The notes under the pieces: generated by a model
Told to the model about the DNA's origin: nothing
The model's database searches: none
The model's input: the letters and a program-made list of their open reading frames with translations, nothing else
NCBI GenBank assembly: GCA_958496175.1
Contig: OY292276.1
Coordinates: 33,562,449-33,626,448, forward strand
DNA: 64,000 nt
Direction of reading: 5' to 3'
Source of the DNA: Sisyra terminalis
Taxonomy: Eukaryota; Arthropoda; Insecta; Neuroptera; Sisyridae
Shown: positions 1 through 11,702 of the stretch, one piece after another
How positions within the stretch are numbered: position 1 is the first letter of the stretch
Layout of the letters: each line of letters starts with the position of its first letter
Program-made: the position numbers and the translations under genes

Positions 1-1563
1 GCACTAAAAATCATAGAAAACTGGTGTAAGTAGGAAAATCTTTCCGTCAACCCAAAAAAGACTTCTCTGATCCCCTTCACGAGGAAAAGAACCAAAGAAG
101 ATGAAATAAGACCAAAACTCTTCGATAAAATACTTGTGACACAAAAGGAAGCAAAATATCTGGGTATCACTGTAGACCAGACGCTTACCTGGAACAAGCA
201 CATGGAAAAGATTATCAACAAGGCCACTATCTGTATGAATATGTGCAGGTGTGCCTTTGGCAAAACATGGGGCCTAAAACCAAGAATGGTATGGTGGCTC
301 TATACCATGATAATTAGACCAACACTAACCTACGGTGCTACCGTTTGGTGGCCAAAAGTGGAACAAACAACAGCACATAGAAGACTGGAAACCATACAAA
401 GGCAGGCCTGTATGACTGGCATTACTGGAGCCATGAGCACCACTCCAACAGCAGCCCTGGAAGCCATTCTGAACTTGCCTCCCCTGAGAATCTTTATCAA
501 AGGGGTGGCAAGGAAGGGATCATGCAGACTGCAGCTCAACAATAGCTGGAAACCCAAAAAACCAGATTTGGGACACGCTAGAATTAACAATGTAATTGAC
601 TATCCGAACTTCTGGATGATTCAAGACTACATGAAAACCAAATTTAGTTTTGAAATGCCTTTCGAGATCAAGATAAGTCAAAGAGACGATTGGTAGAAGA
701 AAAACAAAATAATCCCAAGTGACATAGTATGGTTCACTGACGGATCAAAGACAAATGATGGCGTAGGCGCTGGAATATGGGGGGCAAATCCCAGGAAACG
801 AATATTTGTAGGCCTGGGTAAAATGCCTACAGTATTCCAAGCAGAAGTCTATGCCATAATCATCTGTCTTCAAGAACATATGAGAAGAAATTATCACAAT
901 AAAAATATAAGAATCTTCTCAGACAGCCAAGCCGCAATTAAAGTGATCGAAAATTACCAGACTAGCTCTAAGCTGGTCTGGGAATGTAAAACACTCCTCA
1001 CCCAGTTGGCGACATCCAACAGGGTTACACTTGCTTGGGTACCGGGGCACTCTGGTATCAAAGGCAACGAAGAGGCAGACGAACTCGCAAAGGCGGATTC
1101 AAGAATGTCATTCATGGGTTCAGAGCCGGCTATAGGCCTACCAAAGTGCATAATACTGAGTAGAATAGCTGAATGGACGCAGAATGAACAAATAAAATCC
1201 TGGAATAATTATGCAGGAGGCAAGTTCTCAAAGGTCATGATAAAGAAACCTTTGAAAGAACATAACAAAAGACTTCTAAATCTAAGGAAGGACGTCAAAA
1301 CGCTGGTAGGCCTATTAACAGGACACTGCAATTTGAGGAAACATCTCCAAACTATAGGGAAGAACACAGAGTCAGCAGCTTGCAGGAAATGTGGCGTGAA
1401 AGATGAAACTACCTCCCACGTACTATTTGACTGCCCAGCCATGACTCAAAGTCGTCTCAACTCGCTTGGTCCACCCGGACATGAGCTGGGGAACATACAC
1501 AGAGATCCAGTTGACTGTCTGTTGAGATTCATATCAGAAGCAGACCTGACCAACTGGAACTGA
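1..1563 (+). pseudogene. Non-LTR retrotransposon ORF2 3' part (RT thumb, RNase H, CCHC)
   Basis: One reading frame runs from the window edge to the TGA at 1561. It is broken by in-frame TAG codons at 31-33 and 694-696, so it is not intact. The first part is the region after the reverse transcriptase palm (motif YLGITVD, then the RPTLTYGATVWW block). From about 735 comes an RNase H domain with its acidic residues visible: TDGSK, QAEVYAI, FSDSQ and PGHSGIKGNEEAD. A CCHC knuckle (CRKCGVKDETTSHVLFDC) closes the protein. RNase H plus a terminal knuckle fits the I/R1/LOA/Jockey group of non-LTR elements. An A-rich run near 1640 may be the 3' tail. The 5' part lies outside the window. Confidence 0.9.
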
Positions 1564-1640
1564 AATTAAACTGGGGCGCAATAGTCCTTTTAGGACGCAG
1601 CGCAGAGGAACTCGCAGGCGAGGCCCCCAGATCAAAGGAA

Positions 1641-3966
1641 AAAAAATATCGTTTGACTGAAAGGTGCACAGTTTCACTTTGATTTTCGTCTTGTTATTTG
1701 GAATTACATGTTGCTCAGTTAATTAAGGCAGTGGAGAGAGACACCATCGTCGTTAAATTTCGCGACATTATACAATGCAATTACATAACTCCACTTGGCA
1801 GTTTTTTCATTTAAACAAAGATCTTCCATCATATTATTTCGAATACCTTTCAAAATGAGAAGGATCAAAAATGTGAAGCACCTCTTCTCCTTTACCTCCT
1901 CATTACCTATTGTCATCTATTTTGATTTGAAAATGTAGTTAATGTTCGTGTGGTTGCCAAATTGTTTTGTGCTTGTATATTGGCGTACGTACTTAAAAGC
2001 CTGCGTTTTGTAAGGCAAAAATAACTTCTATAATGCATTGTTGTAAAATGTTGGGTCCGATCGCGTTATCAATGAAATAATAAAAAGCGACCGGTTGCTT
2101 GTAGTAGGAAATGGCCGCGTATTATGAAGCACAAAACATGATCAGCATAGTTCTTAAATCGACAGGAATCAATATCTTCAAAATAGAAGAACTAAAGATA
2201 TGATTCTTCTTACTATTGAAATGAACACGTACTCCTAAACTCATCTCATTTAACAGAAGCACACACATTTTTATCCATTCGTCATTACAACAATTTAAAA
2301 TTAGGTTTAAATTTTGGAAAATAGTAAACATTATATTTCACAATAATAAATTAGGATGACTTTAATAATTAAGAAAAAGGAGAGCAGAATGGGCATCTGA
2401 CGTTGAATGGTGGTTAATAATTTGCTTTACCAGGCATTATGCTGGTAAATCGCATGAATAGTTTTTTTTAAATTGTTTGTATACCGTGAAACCTTTCTCG
2501 ACAATTTGTTTCTATGTTCTTTTTTATTTTTGACTATTTCTTTTAGCGTGTTCGAGCAATCTACTCTCTCAACGACAAAAGCTGTTTTCCTTCTCTTTGT
2601 TTAATAGCCGTTTCAGTTTTTTATTTTTTTTGATGCAATGTATCTACGCTTTTCTTCTGATCTTCATTATTTTTTTTAGGCTAGCTGAGACTGATTTGCT
2701 GCTATTTAAGTGGTAGACTTCATTGAAGGAAAAATATAAAATTTCCATCTACCGTGTAGGCCAAGATTAGTCTCTAAGCGAGGCTTCACAGTACAGTTTT
2801 TTTAAGTATCATATTCTGGTTAGCCTGAAACTTGTGAAATCAAAACGATTATTTTTTATAAATGTATTATTTTTTTTTGTATATATGTGAATTAAGTGTT
2901 ATATTAAGTGTTGTAGATGTTTATTTCATATTCTCATATAGCTTTAGATTGTAAGTTTAGTTATGTATTTATTGTTTAAGGTAATATTTATTATTCCATT
3001 TTTCTTTTGTGTAAGTATTTTTCGATCATGTGACCCAATTTGTTAATTCGGTTAAACGGTTAATACATATAATATGTAATATACATTTTGTATAAGTAAC
3101 CAAACGTGTAAGCATATAGTATTAATGTATAAATAGTCAATTTAATCTTTTATTTGAAACCCAGTTACATTCCGTCAAATATTCACAACCCAACACTGGC
3201 ACAACTTACAAATGACTAAAACTAGCAATTGAATGAAAGTGAAATGACAGTTGAAACTAATGACATGGTTGTTCAAATTTGAGGCAATAATTACGATATT
3301 TGTATTCCACTAAAGTGGATGTATTTAAACTGTATATTCTTTGTCTTTGCCGCAACACATACGTTTTCTTATTATGTATTTTGATATTAAAAGTAAATTG
3401 TGTTTAAAATTGTATTATATTTTAGTAATCTCAAACCTTATAACTGGTGTGCCAGTTCAGGCACTACCGGAAGAGGCTACGGCAGTGGATTAAAAACCTA
3501 TTTTTAACTATACCAAAGAAGTATAACTTCTCACGTGCGTACATAAGTACACACACTGTTTTTTTTAATCACGTTCATAATATAGAATTTCAAATACCTA
3601 ATTGAAATAAAATTAAATTAATTCATGGCCTTTCGTTACTTAAAATTAGCAATGATTCAAACCATTACTACAGAATTTCATTAGAATTATTTCATTGTAC
3701 CAAATCGTACTAAACATTCTAGAGAAAATAGTCACTATCAATGATTTAGAAATCTAGGGCCATGGACCCTCTTTTAGGCCACATATTTGCATTAAGTGCA
3801 GACACCCTGACAAATGAGTTGTCTTGGTCAAATCAACCATACTCCAATGGGTTTAATGTTGTGGGCTGTTTTTCAAAGGCTTTTCTCCAAAAACTGGCAA
3901 TGTAGTTAGTGAGCTCTCAAAAATTGTTGATACAACTCACTTTTGCACGGTGGTATTGAACTTGCG
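1641..3966. other. AT-rich intergenic stretch, no gene seen
   Basis: I see no convincing exon or complete element here. The short open frames look random. A motif near 3515-3545 (AAGTATAACTTCT followed by ACGTGC) recurs near 50242-50265 and is probably repeat-derived. Confidence 0.5.
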
Positions 3967-6098
3967 TCAAGTCAAAAGTATGTACTTTTTTGCTAAAATT
4001 TTCATTGACATCTGAAGTTTGGTAACTGCTGACAAATAGTTGAAATCTTCCATCATCCACATCCTTAGATTTTTTGATATTATACATCTGGCAAGTGAAC
4101 TGTTGAATATGTCAAACAATTGTTGTAACTGTTCTTCTGTTAAATCTTGTTCACCAAGAGTTGCAAAAGCTTGTTGGAATTCTACACTTTTTTCATCAAG
4201 ATGAAAGGTTTTTTTTCCCTTTATTGAAAAAAGTCGGATTATAATCGCATCCAGTGAATGCATGAAAACCGATTAAACTTTTGGCTAATAATTCACCTAT
4301 TTGTTCATAAATTTTGGTAACGTCAACATATCTTTCATGATTTCCTGTTCCCATCAGCATCCAGATACGAGAAGTAGAATATTTTAATTGAGCCATATTA
4401 CCAAGAAGTATAATCAAAATATCGGCATCAGAGGCTCTAACGACAATATTTGATTGCTCCGTGATATTACAAACATGATAAATTATTTTAGTATCTGCTT
4501 CTTCCTGTAAAATGCAAGATAAATCTTCAACAATATTTGTTTGTGCAATATCATTAACAATTTGATAAGAATGACAATTTCGGAAATTTAAATGAACCAG
4601 TCGATTACCGACATATGATACCATTTCATCACTACACCAGTGTTTAATGAAAAAATCAATTAAAGCTTCTTTAAATTTCGTATTTTTCATCTCCTTTACA
4701 AAATATGATGGTCGTACTTGGTCTGGCGTGCTGGATATTTTGTTATCATTTGCAAAAATTTCTTTGAAATATTCCCGAATGTTTTTGGTACTTCTTTCAT
4801 GGAATGAAGAATGAAAAACCCATCAATTAAGAATACATCTGCATAATGTGGTGGTTCCAGGTCAATATTAAACTCCAGACATTTAGCAAATACGGATTTG
4901 TCGGTTTTGCATATACCCCCATCTAAATGGCATAAAGCTAAAGGTACAAGAGTTATTGGATACGACAAAATTTTGAGTATATCAATTTTGTGATCCATTG
5001 AAATACCTAATAGTCGCCCGAATATATGTCGCTGTATCTTTATTTCTTGATTCTTTCCTCCGATTTTAACAGATTTCTTCTTGTTGAATTAACTTGAGAA
5101 ATTGTGAATTGATGTTCTTTTTATTGCTTTTTCAAATCGTGTAGGATCAGATGCACATTGTAATATAAAATTATTTCGCTGTTCGTTGCCGATTTTTTCG
5201 ATGTTTAAACGAAATTCATCAACTTGAGGTGCAGCAGCTTTCCCAGAAGCAATATTACATAAGTGATTTGGAAATAATTCAGGATTAAATGGATCAATAC
5301 TTTACAATCAATTTCATTACTTGAATGTTGAAACCAGTCCACATAGGTGTATTTGATAGTCCAAGAGCATATTTAGATATTTGACTAATGATCTTTTTCG
5401 ATTTCTATAATTTTGTCAACAAACATCGTGATAATATACTTCATTAGTAAGAACAGTTTGTAACTTCACTAAAGTTTCATTATAAACACCCGTATTGTGT
5501 TAGAGATTTTGTAAAATACTTTTTTCAAAATTTTCCTTTTCTGATGTACGTAATAGGTATGTCTTAGATCGGAATTGTTTCTTTTTTTTATTACAAAAGA
5601 AACACAAATTCTTCAGGTTCGCTGAAGCCACGTAATCAGTAGTCTGAATATTGATAATGAATTTGCTGCCGAATTGTCTCACGGTATTTTCTTTAACGGT
5701 ACGTCAACATTTTTTCCAACAGCTTCATCTGTCTCAAGCATGCTTCCATTATGAATCAGCAGCTGAATCCTGTACCACTGTATTATTAATTATTGAGCCA
5801 CTGGTCGATGGCGATGGGTGCTCAATCGTAGACGAAGACGTACTGGGCTGTGATAGCTTATCTTTGATTTTAATTGTCTCAAAAATATTTTTTTTTCAAA
5901 GCAGTGAATGTTTTATAGTAACATCTATGGTATCCTGAATCAAAAATTTCATCAGGTAAAACAACATCTTTATATTTCAGCTCATGAAGTTGTCGCAACG
6001 TCAAAATCTTTCGGCATTTTGTTAGTCTTTTCAGAAAATAATTGAACATTTTCAGTTTTTTTACCGGCACAAAAAATACACTTTAACTCACTCGACAT
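3967..6098 (-). pseudogene. Decayed XPG/FEN1-like (PIN-like) protein of a multi-copy family
   Basis: Reading down the minus strand from an ATG at 6098, the pieces belong to one protein broken by frameshifts and stops. The N-terminus has CxxC pairs (KCIFCAGK; later LCFFCNKK) and a Ser/Thr-rich linker. A middle piece (about 5400-4999) has FGRLLGIS. Then come IDGFF (about 4840), EEADTK (about 4500), SDADILIILLG (about 4430) and FTGCDYNPTFF (about 4250). The order of acidic motifs, ending in GCDY, resembles the XPG/FEN1 nuclease fold. I recognise the arrangement from uncharacterised multi-copy proteins of insects and cnidarians that look transposon-linked. A frameshift near 4693 and another in the oligo-A/T run near 4210 separate the main blocks. 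The C-terminal tail (3967-4200) is Glu/Gln-rich. Family homology is fairly safe; nuclease activity is inference. Confidence 0.6.
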
Positions 6099-6320
6099 GA
6101 TATCGAATATTTTAATCAAATAATAATTAAATTTATAAAACAAACACATATTAGTTATTGCTACGTTCTTTATTTTATTATGAATTTATTTACTTCGCAC
6201 AATACACCTGTATATTACAACAATTAATACTTAACTAATTGTTAACTAATTTGTCGCTGAACGAAGTATTGTTGATAATTGATTCACTCAATGTGTGTTA
6301 CTGCTTCGTCCAACCGTATT

Positions 6321-6768
6321 CGATCCTTTTTATAGTGCCTCAAACATAGATTCGAGAAAAATCGACTTCCAGATCATTCAAAACACAGATTTTTCGAGAA
6401 CTTTAGACCCTAATTTGTATTTTCCTGTTTTATTATCCTTTTTATTTAACATTAAAATCTATAAGGAAAGATCTATAACAACTTTCAACTCATTGTGTTT
6501 TGACTGCTTTATTAGTTTTTATGACCCACAAGTTATAAATAATGCGATCCTTTTTATAGTGCCTCAAACATGGATTCGAGAAAAATCGATATCCAGATCA
6601 TTCGAAACGCAGATTTTTCGAGAACTTTAGACCCTAATTTTTATTTTCCTGTTTTATTGTCCTTTTTATTTAACATTAAAATCTCTAAGGAAAGGTCTCT
6701 AATATCTTTCATCTCATTATTTTGGCTGCTTTATTATTTTTTATGATTTCATTAGTTATAAATCCTAA
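6321..6768. repeat. Two tandem copies of a ~224-bp unit
   Basis: CGATCCTTTTTATAGTGCCT starts at 6321 and again at 6545, and similarity continues through both 224-bp units to about 6768, with scattered substitutions. Each copy contains GATTCGAGAAAAATCGA. It may be a fragment of a longer satellite. An open frame across the first copy is probably accidental. Confidence 0.85.
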
Positions 6769-7431
6769 AATATTCCTAATGTAGTAGCTATAAAACATGC
6801 AAAAAAATAAAGCGAGTACAATATAGCAATACATTAAAGAAAGAATAAAGGCAACTATATGCAGTCCATACAAACATTTGCTTGGACAATAATTAAGATT
6901 TTGTGGTCAATTGTTGTGTGTACTCAACAAAAACGTGTGTACTCAACTCTGCCGTCTTAAATATAAGCTTTTAAGACTACAATGAACAAAATATATTAAT
7001 GGCAGATCTGGTCAAATACTTTCAAAATTTCATATTTTTTGGTATCTTCAACATTGTCTGCCACTAAGTTAACCGCGTGATAATGGTCTGCCATGGTTGT
7101 TTTTCAATAATAATAATAATATACCTTTCACATTTCCAAACGGCAGCAGTGGTCAAATACTTTTAAAATTGGTCAATTTTTAATACCTGAGGTACCTGCG
7201 CACCACCTACGCCCACCGCGCCGGACTTCGTGACCCGCGAATTCATGTATGTATTCAGTTACGTAGACTCTCTGTACAAAAATCTAAGTCTGGTCAATTA
7301 CATACAGGTAGCCAGCCACTGGCTCTTAGACTAATGGTATCACTATGGTTTACACAGCTGTCGACTGTTCATCATCAAATGGTCTTAATTAAAGAATTAA
7401 CCAAACTTTAGTTAACAGGATAAGGTGCAAA
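6769..7431. other. No gene seen; flank of LTR element
   Basis: AT-rich, with a short GC-rich patch (about 7195-7240). The gypsy integrase frame is not recognisable upstream of 7432. Confidence 0.4.
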
Positions 7432-7887
7432 ATGAGAGAAGAACCAAACAAAGCTTGGTCAACAGTTGCAAAAAAATGTACAAGAGAGTACAGCCAATCT
7501 ATACATAGCGTTACGAAGTTTTCTCCCGAATATCTAATAACTGGAAAGGATTCTCATATAATACCGATCGAACTGGAAATAAAGCGAAATTTGGAAGAAG
7601 ACAGAAAGACTGCATTCTTCAATTCTAATAAAAACCATATAACAAACAAGAGCTGAAGCGATCAAGGGAGAAAAGAAAGAGAGTTCCAAATCGGAGAGTA
7701 CGTGTATGTTGAGAATGGCAATACACTAAACCAGAAAAAATTAGACCCAATACGTTCTGGCCCATACAAAATCAAATTTCGAGTATCAGATCATATATAC
7801 AAAGTGGATTTACAAGACTGGGGGAATAAAAATAACTTATTTCACACAAGCAAATTAATTGCTTGTAGAGCTGGTGCACTCCCTTAG
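7432..7887 (+). pseudogene. Ty3/gypsy-type integrase C-terminus
   Basis: Two blocks in one frame are separated by a TGA at 7654-7656. The first (YSQSIHSVTKFSPEYLITGK) is the end of the integrase core, where gypsy-group proteins carry an H-S-x-T-x-x-S-P-x-x-L motif. The second (about 7690-7884: EFQIGEYVYVENGN, LDPIRSGPYKI, NLFHTSKLIA) is the chromodomain-like or GPY/F C-terminus. Around the stop, the +1 frame reads a better continuation (ELKRSREKRKR), so the break is a frameshift rather than one substitution. A G-rich tract and an LTR-like TGTAAAC follow directly. The rest of pol is missing. Confidence 0.85.
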
Positions 7888-7908
7888 TTTCCGTCTGAAG
7901 TTGGGGGA

Positions 7909-8340
7909 TGTAAACAGGGAGTATCCTGTTTAGAAATTATAAGTGATAACGGTGGTTACCAACTTGATTAGTTGTTATAAACATTCGTATAAAAATCATT
8001 CTAAAATTATTTTGTGCTCTATATAATTAAGGACTTTTTAACCAATTATTTTTAGGTAGGATTTTATATTTAATTGTATGATTTATTTCTTTAATAAAAT
8101 ATGTTTAGTCATTGGTCAAGTCTTTCCTGAATTCTCGATTACATATGTAATAAATTTCTATCTACTAAATAAAATCAATTAAAATATCAAACCAATTCAC
8201 TTAATATATATATGAATGACGTGGCACTTGGTTCGGGACGCTACTCAACAGTAGTACCATTGTGTTTGCGTCTTACTCACAATTGTTGTTACTAACTATA
8301 TCCTAGTCCCTCAGGTCACCGTGATGGTTCCTTTTCAAGC
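7909..8340 (+). repeat. Putative start of gypsy 3' LTR (end not located)
   Basis: Immediately after the integrase stop comes a polypurine-like TTGGGGGA and then TGTAAACAGGGAG, the usual PPT-LTR junction. No second copy is in the window, so the right boundary is a guess. Confidence 0.45.
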
Positions 8341-8546
8341 ATCTGCGTTCCTTTGGTGGAGGAAGAGAATTAATTGCTTTCATCATGATTGGATTTGTGT
8401 TCTTCCATTGATTGGTGTAGTTTTTATAAGACTTCCTGAATGTTTACTTTTACGGTGGGCATCCTGGTATCTTTTTGGATGTTTGAATTTCTATTGAATT
8501 TCTATGAATACTATTAGACGCCCGTGATTATTCTTAAAGCTCGATT

Positions 8547-8831
8547 TTGGAAGACCTGGACACGATTTACATTTGTGTGACATGCAGCTATTCAACGCGA
8601 TATCTTGGAGTAGTTCTTGATAAACGATTAACGTACTCCAAGTACCTCAACGAGCTATTCCAACGACTTCGCTCACGATTGCACCGTTTGAAATCACTAC
8701 TAGAGGATAAGTCCCCACTTGCCTTAAACGACGAATGCCAGCTGTATGCTTCAATGATTTGCCCTATTTGGCAATACGCATCAGCACTATGGGGAGCTGC
8801 ATGTCACACAAATGTAAATCGTATCCAGGTC
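8547..8831 (+). pseudogene. Jockey-like reverse transcriptase C-terminal fragment
   Basis: The frame contains RYLGVVLDKRLTYSKYL and SMICPIWQYASALWGAA, the post-palm region of Jockey-type RTs. It stops right after NVNRIQ and the next sequence is the endonuclease of another Jockey copy, so two fragments abut here. No start codon is expected. Confidence 0.8.
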
Positions 8832-8837
8832 TGATAG

Positions 8838-10735
8838 AATTCATGGATAGATTCAAAATTGATCTTACATGCATGTCCAAAACACACCTAATCTATAATG
8901 AGTAGTTCAATATTCCAGGACATCAAATTTATCGCGGCGACAAAAATACCGACTTCGGTTCCGGAGAAGTTCTTATACTGGTCAAGCGCCATATCAAACA
9001 TAACCAGATTGCACTAAATAAAGTTATGAACATAGAAGCAGTATCCATGTAGTATCCATATAACTTTAAGACACACAAACTTAAAATCATTTTAAGGTAC
9101 AAAAGACCAAACATTCGTCTTCTTGAATCCGATATTGTTTCTTTATTCAATGAAAATATACCTACGTTGCTCCTAGGAGACTTAAACTGCAAGCACACCT
9201 CATGGGGTTGCGCCAAAAACAACCCTAATGGTTTCACCATAGAAAAAAAATGCGTCGCAACATTCCTTGATTATCTGCGCTCCTCCGTATCCTTCAAACT
9301 ATCCATATACAAAGCACTACCAAGCTGACATGTGTGAACATGGACATTCCATCAAGTGTGGAAAACGACAAAGCGCATTCTTCACAAATGCGAGCAAATA
9401 CCATCGATAAAGATGGGAAACACTATTTTAAATTCAAATCTCGAAAAATGCGCCAAGTAAGTTTGCCGATTTCTTTGAAACCGTACTAAACATAAATCCT
9501 TTTATCATTAAAACCAGACTCTTTAAGAAAGTTCGAGTTCCAAAAAAATCAAATACTATTTCTCATTCCATCTGAAGTGAAAACAATGATAAAAAATCTG
9601 AAAAACAAGAAATCTCTGGTCTCACAATTGGATACTTCCCAGTTGCTTGAAAGAGAGCGCACATCATTGTTATTCCAAAGCCCTCAAAACCCAAAAATCA
9701 AATAACGAGCTATCGATCAATAAGTTTGCTAAGCATACTGTCGAAGCTTTTCTAACGAATGGTAAAAGATCGACTGAATACCTGGATTGAAAATAACAAA
9801 GTCCTCCCAAACTTTCAGTTTGGCTTTCGATCTAACTACTCAACGACACACCAAATACTTAGATTGGTAGAAATAATTGGACAAGATTTTGAAGAAAAAC
9901 AAAATCACTATAGTGATATTCCTCGACGCAGCTTAGGCATTCGATAGTGTCTGGCACCCAGTTTCATATAAAAACTACACAAATACAAAACCCCTGAATA
10001 TCTTATAAATATTCTGGTTTCGTTCTTCAAAGACCGTCAATTCCTAGTAAAAATTGATGACAATCAATCTTTTTTGAAACATAACAAACGGCGTTTCCCA
10101 AGATTCCGTGCTTGGCTCCACCTTGTTCAACCTACATGTAGCTGATTTTTCAACCAACGTAGGTTGCCAAGTAGCCATGTACGCGGACGATACAGCTATA
10201 ATTTGTCAAAATTACAGTTTGTCGTTGGCCATCCAAAATCTACAAATGTCCTCAAACATAATAGCTACATGGTTTAAAGAACAGAGAATAAATAAAAATA
10301 AACGCATCAAAATGCGTAGCGAAGATTTTTACCTTAAGAAGACTCTTGGAGAAGCAAAGTCCATTAAGGCTAGACGACAGCTGTATACCCTAGAGCACAA
10401 AAAAAGAAGCAGTTAGATATATAGGTGTGCTGTTTGACAGCAGACTCTCCTGATCCTATCATTTTAACGAAAAGCTCAAGAAAGCAAGCACCCGACTAAT
10501 CCAGCTGTACCCACTATTAAACAAAAAATCGAGTCTGCACATCGGATGCTTCTTAATGCTGTATAGGGCCATGATTAGACCCATTTCACGTAGGCGTGTC
10601 CTGCTTGATTCTGTGCGTCAAAAACAAACCTCAAAAAGCTACAGGTATTTCAAAACAAGGTGCTTAGAATCGCTGCTCACGCTCCATGGTTTGTACGAAA
10701 CGACCAAATACACACATATTCCGATTAAGTATGGA
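8838..10735 (+). pseudogene. Degenerate Jockey element: endonuclease and reverse transcriptase
   Basis: An apurinic-like endonuclease segment runs from about 8850 to 9310 through several frames (FNIPGHQIYRGD, then LLGDLNCKHTSWGC, with the conserved D and N). RT begins near 9700: LPNFQFGFRSNYSTTHQILR at about 9795, VLGSTLFNLHVADF at about 10108 and the catalytic box YADD at about 10180. The C-terminal RT piece (YIGVLFDSRLS, then LYRAMIRPI) reaches about 10735. Many frameshifts and stops make it inactive. It is cut at the 3' end by a mariner-like fragment on the other strand. Confidence 0.85.
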
Positions 10736-10744
10736 GCAAAATAT

Positions 10745-11105
10745 CCGGCATATGATCCCTATGGCTTTTATAACAGGCTTTTGCTTTTGTCATGAAATGT
10801 TCCATGACTTTTTCACAGAGATGTAGCTGTATCTCACGGATGACGTGTTGGATCTCAGATTTGAGCTCAGGAATTGTTTCTGGTTTATTCGCATAAACCC
10901 TAGATTTTACAAAACCCCAAAGAAAAAAATCACAAAGTTTTAAATCGCATCTTGGTGGTCAGTTAACATCAGAATTTTGTAAGATAATTTGTTCTGAAAA
11001 TCGTTGCTGCAATAAATTTATTGTTTCATGTGCGGTGTGGTAGGTCACACCGTCTTGCTGAAACCACATTTCGTCCAGATCCATGCCGTCCAGTTGTGGC
11101 CACAA
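10745..11105 (-). pseudogene. Mariner/Tc1-type transposase C-terminal half
   Basis: Translated from about 11105 downwards, the frame reads LDGMDLDEMWFQQDGVTYHT (second catalytic Asp) and then LKLCDFFLWGFVKSRVY (third catalytic Asp), followed by the usual helical tail with KPETIPELKSEI. One in-frame TGA (near DVN*PP) is visible. The N-terminal DNA-binding part and first Asp are missing. The element at 12364-13191 belongs to the same broad group and retains the start of the WFQQDG block. Confidence 0.85.
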
Positions 11106-11658
11106 GATGCGTTACCGTTAACCAATTCGTTACAGAAACATGATAACCGAGTTCTTGTCGAAATCGTAGACGATAGGGGGTTACTGTGTTAATTTGATAG
11201 ATATTTAAAAGAAAAAAACGTATCTCTAAGATTCTAGAAGAGTAAAAAAAATAGGTTGCGATTACTATGTATCATATATGAAATTAAAAAGTTAAGTTTT
11301 TTTTCAAATTTGCTACATCTATTAACTGTCAGGGATTTCGAAAACTGATGATGAATATAAGTAAAGAAAACCTCCTCGCGAGTGCTTTTCTTTAATATAT
11401 CTTCCCGTATTACAAATCCTTCTACATCAAAAAAATATTATATCAATTTTATCGATCAAAATTATAAGAATTAAGAACTTCGATAAAATTTTTCTAAGCC
11501 TTTGAATTAGAAGCTTTAAATGTTGTTTTAATATGAGGTCTCTTTTATGGATGATCGGTAATTTTCTTACCAAAACCGAAGGTACAAGGAAATTATCAAG
11601 TCTCATAAGATTTTTCATCTACGAAACTTGTGTATTAAAGGGCTAGGAGTAATAAACA
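11106..11658. other. AT-rich spacer downstream of cathepsin B
   Basis: No coding signal is convincing on either strand. A 63-codon minus-strand frame (11427-11618) has no recognisable features. Confidence 0.4.
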
Positions 11659-11664
11659 TTTATT
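11659..11664 (-). terminator. Poly(A) signal of cathepsin B gene
   Basis: AATAAA on the minus strand, about 40 bases after the cathepsin B stop codon. Confidence 0.7.
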
Positions 11665-11702
11665 AAAATAAATTTTAAATTACAGAAATATGTTTTATAA
11701 TT

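Noticed and set aside
136..696. Separate gene ending at 696
   Set aside because: The frame continues past a single TAG into an RNase H domain; it is one broken retrotransposon ORF.
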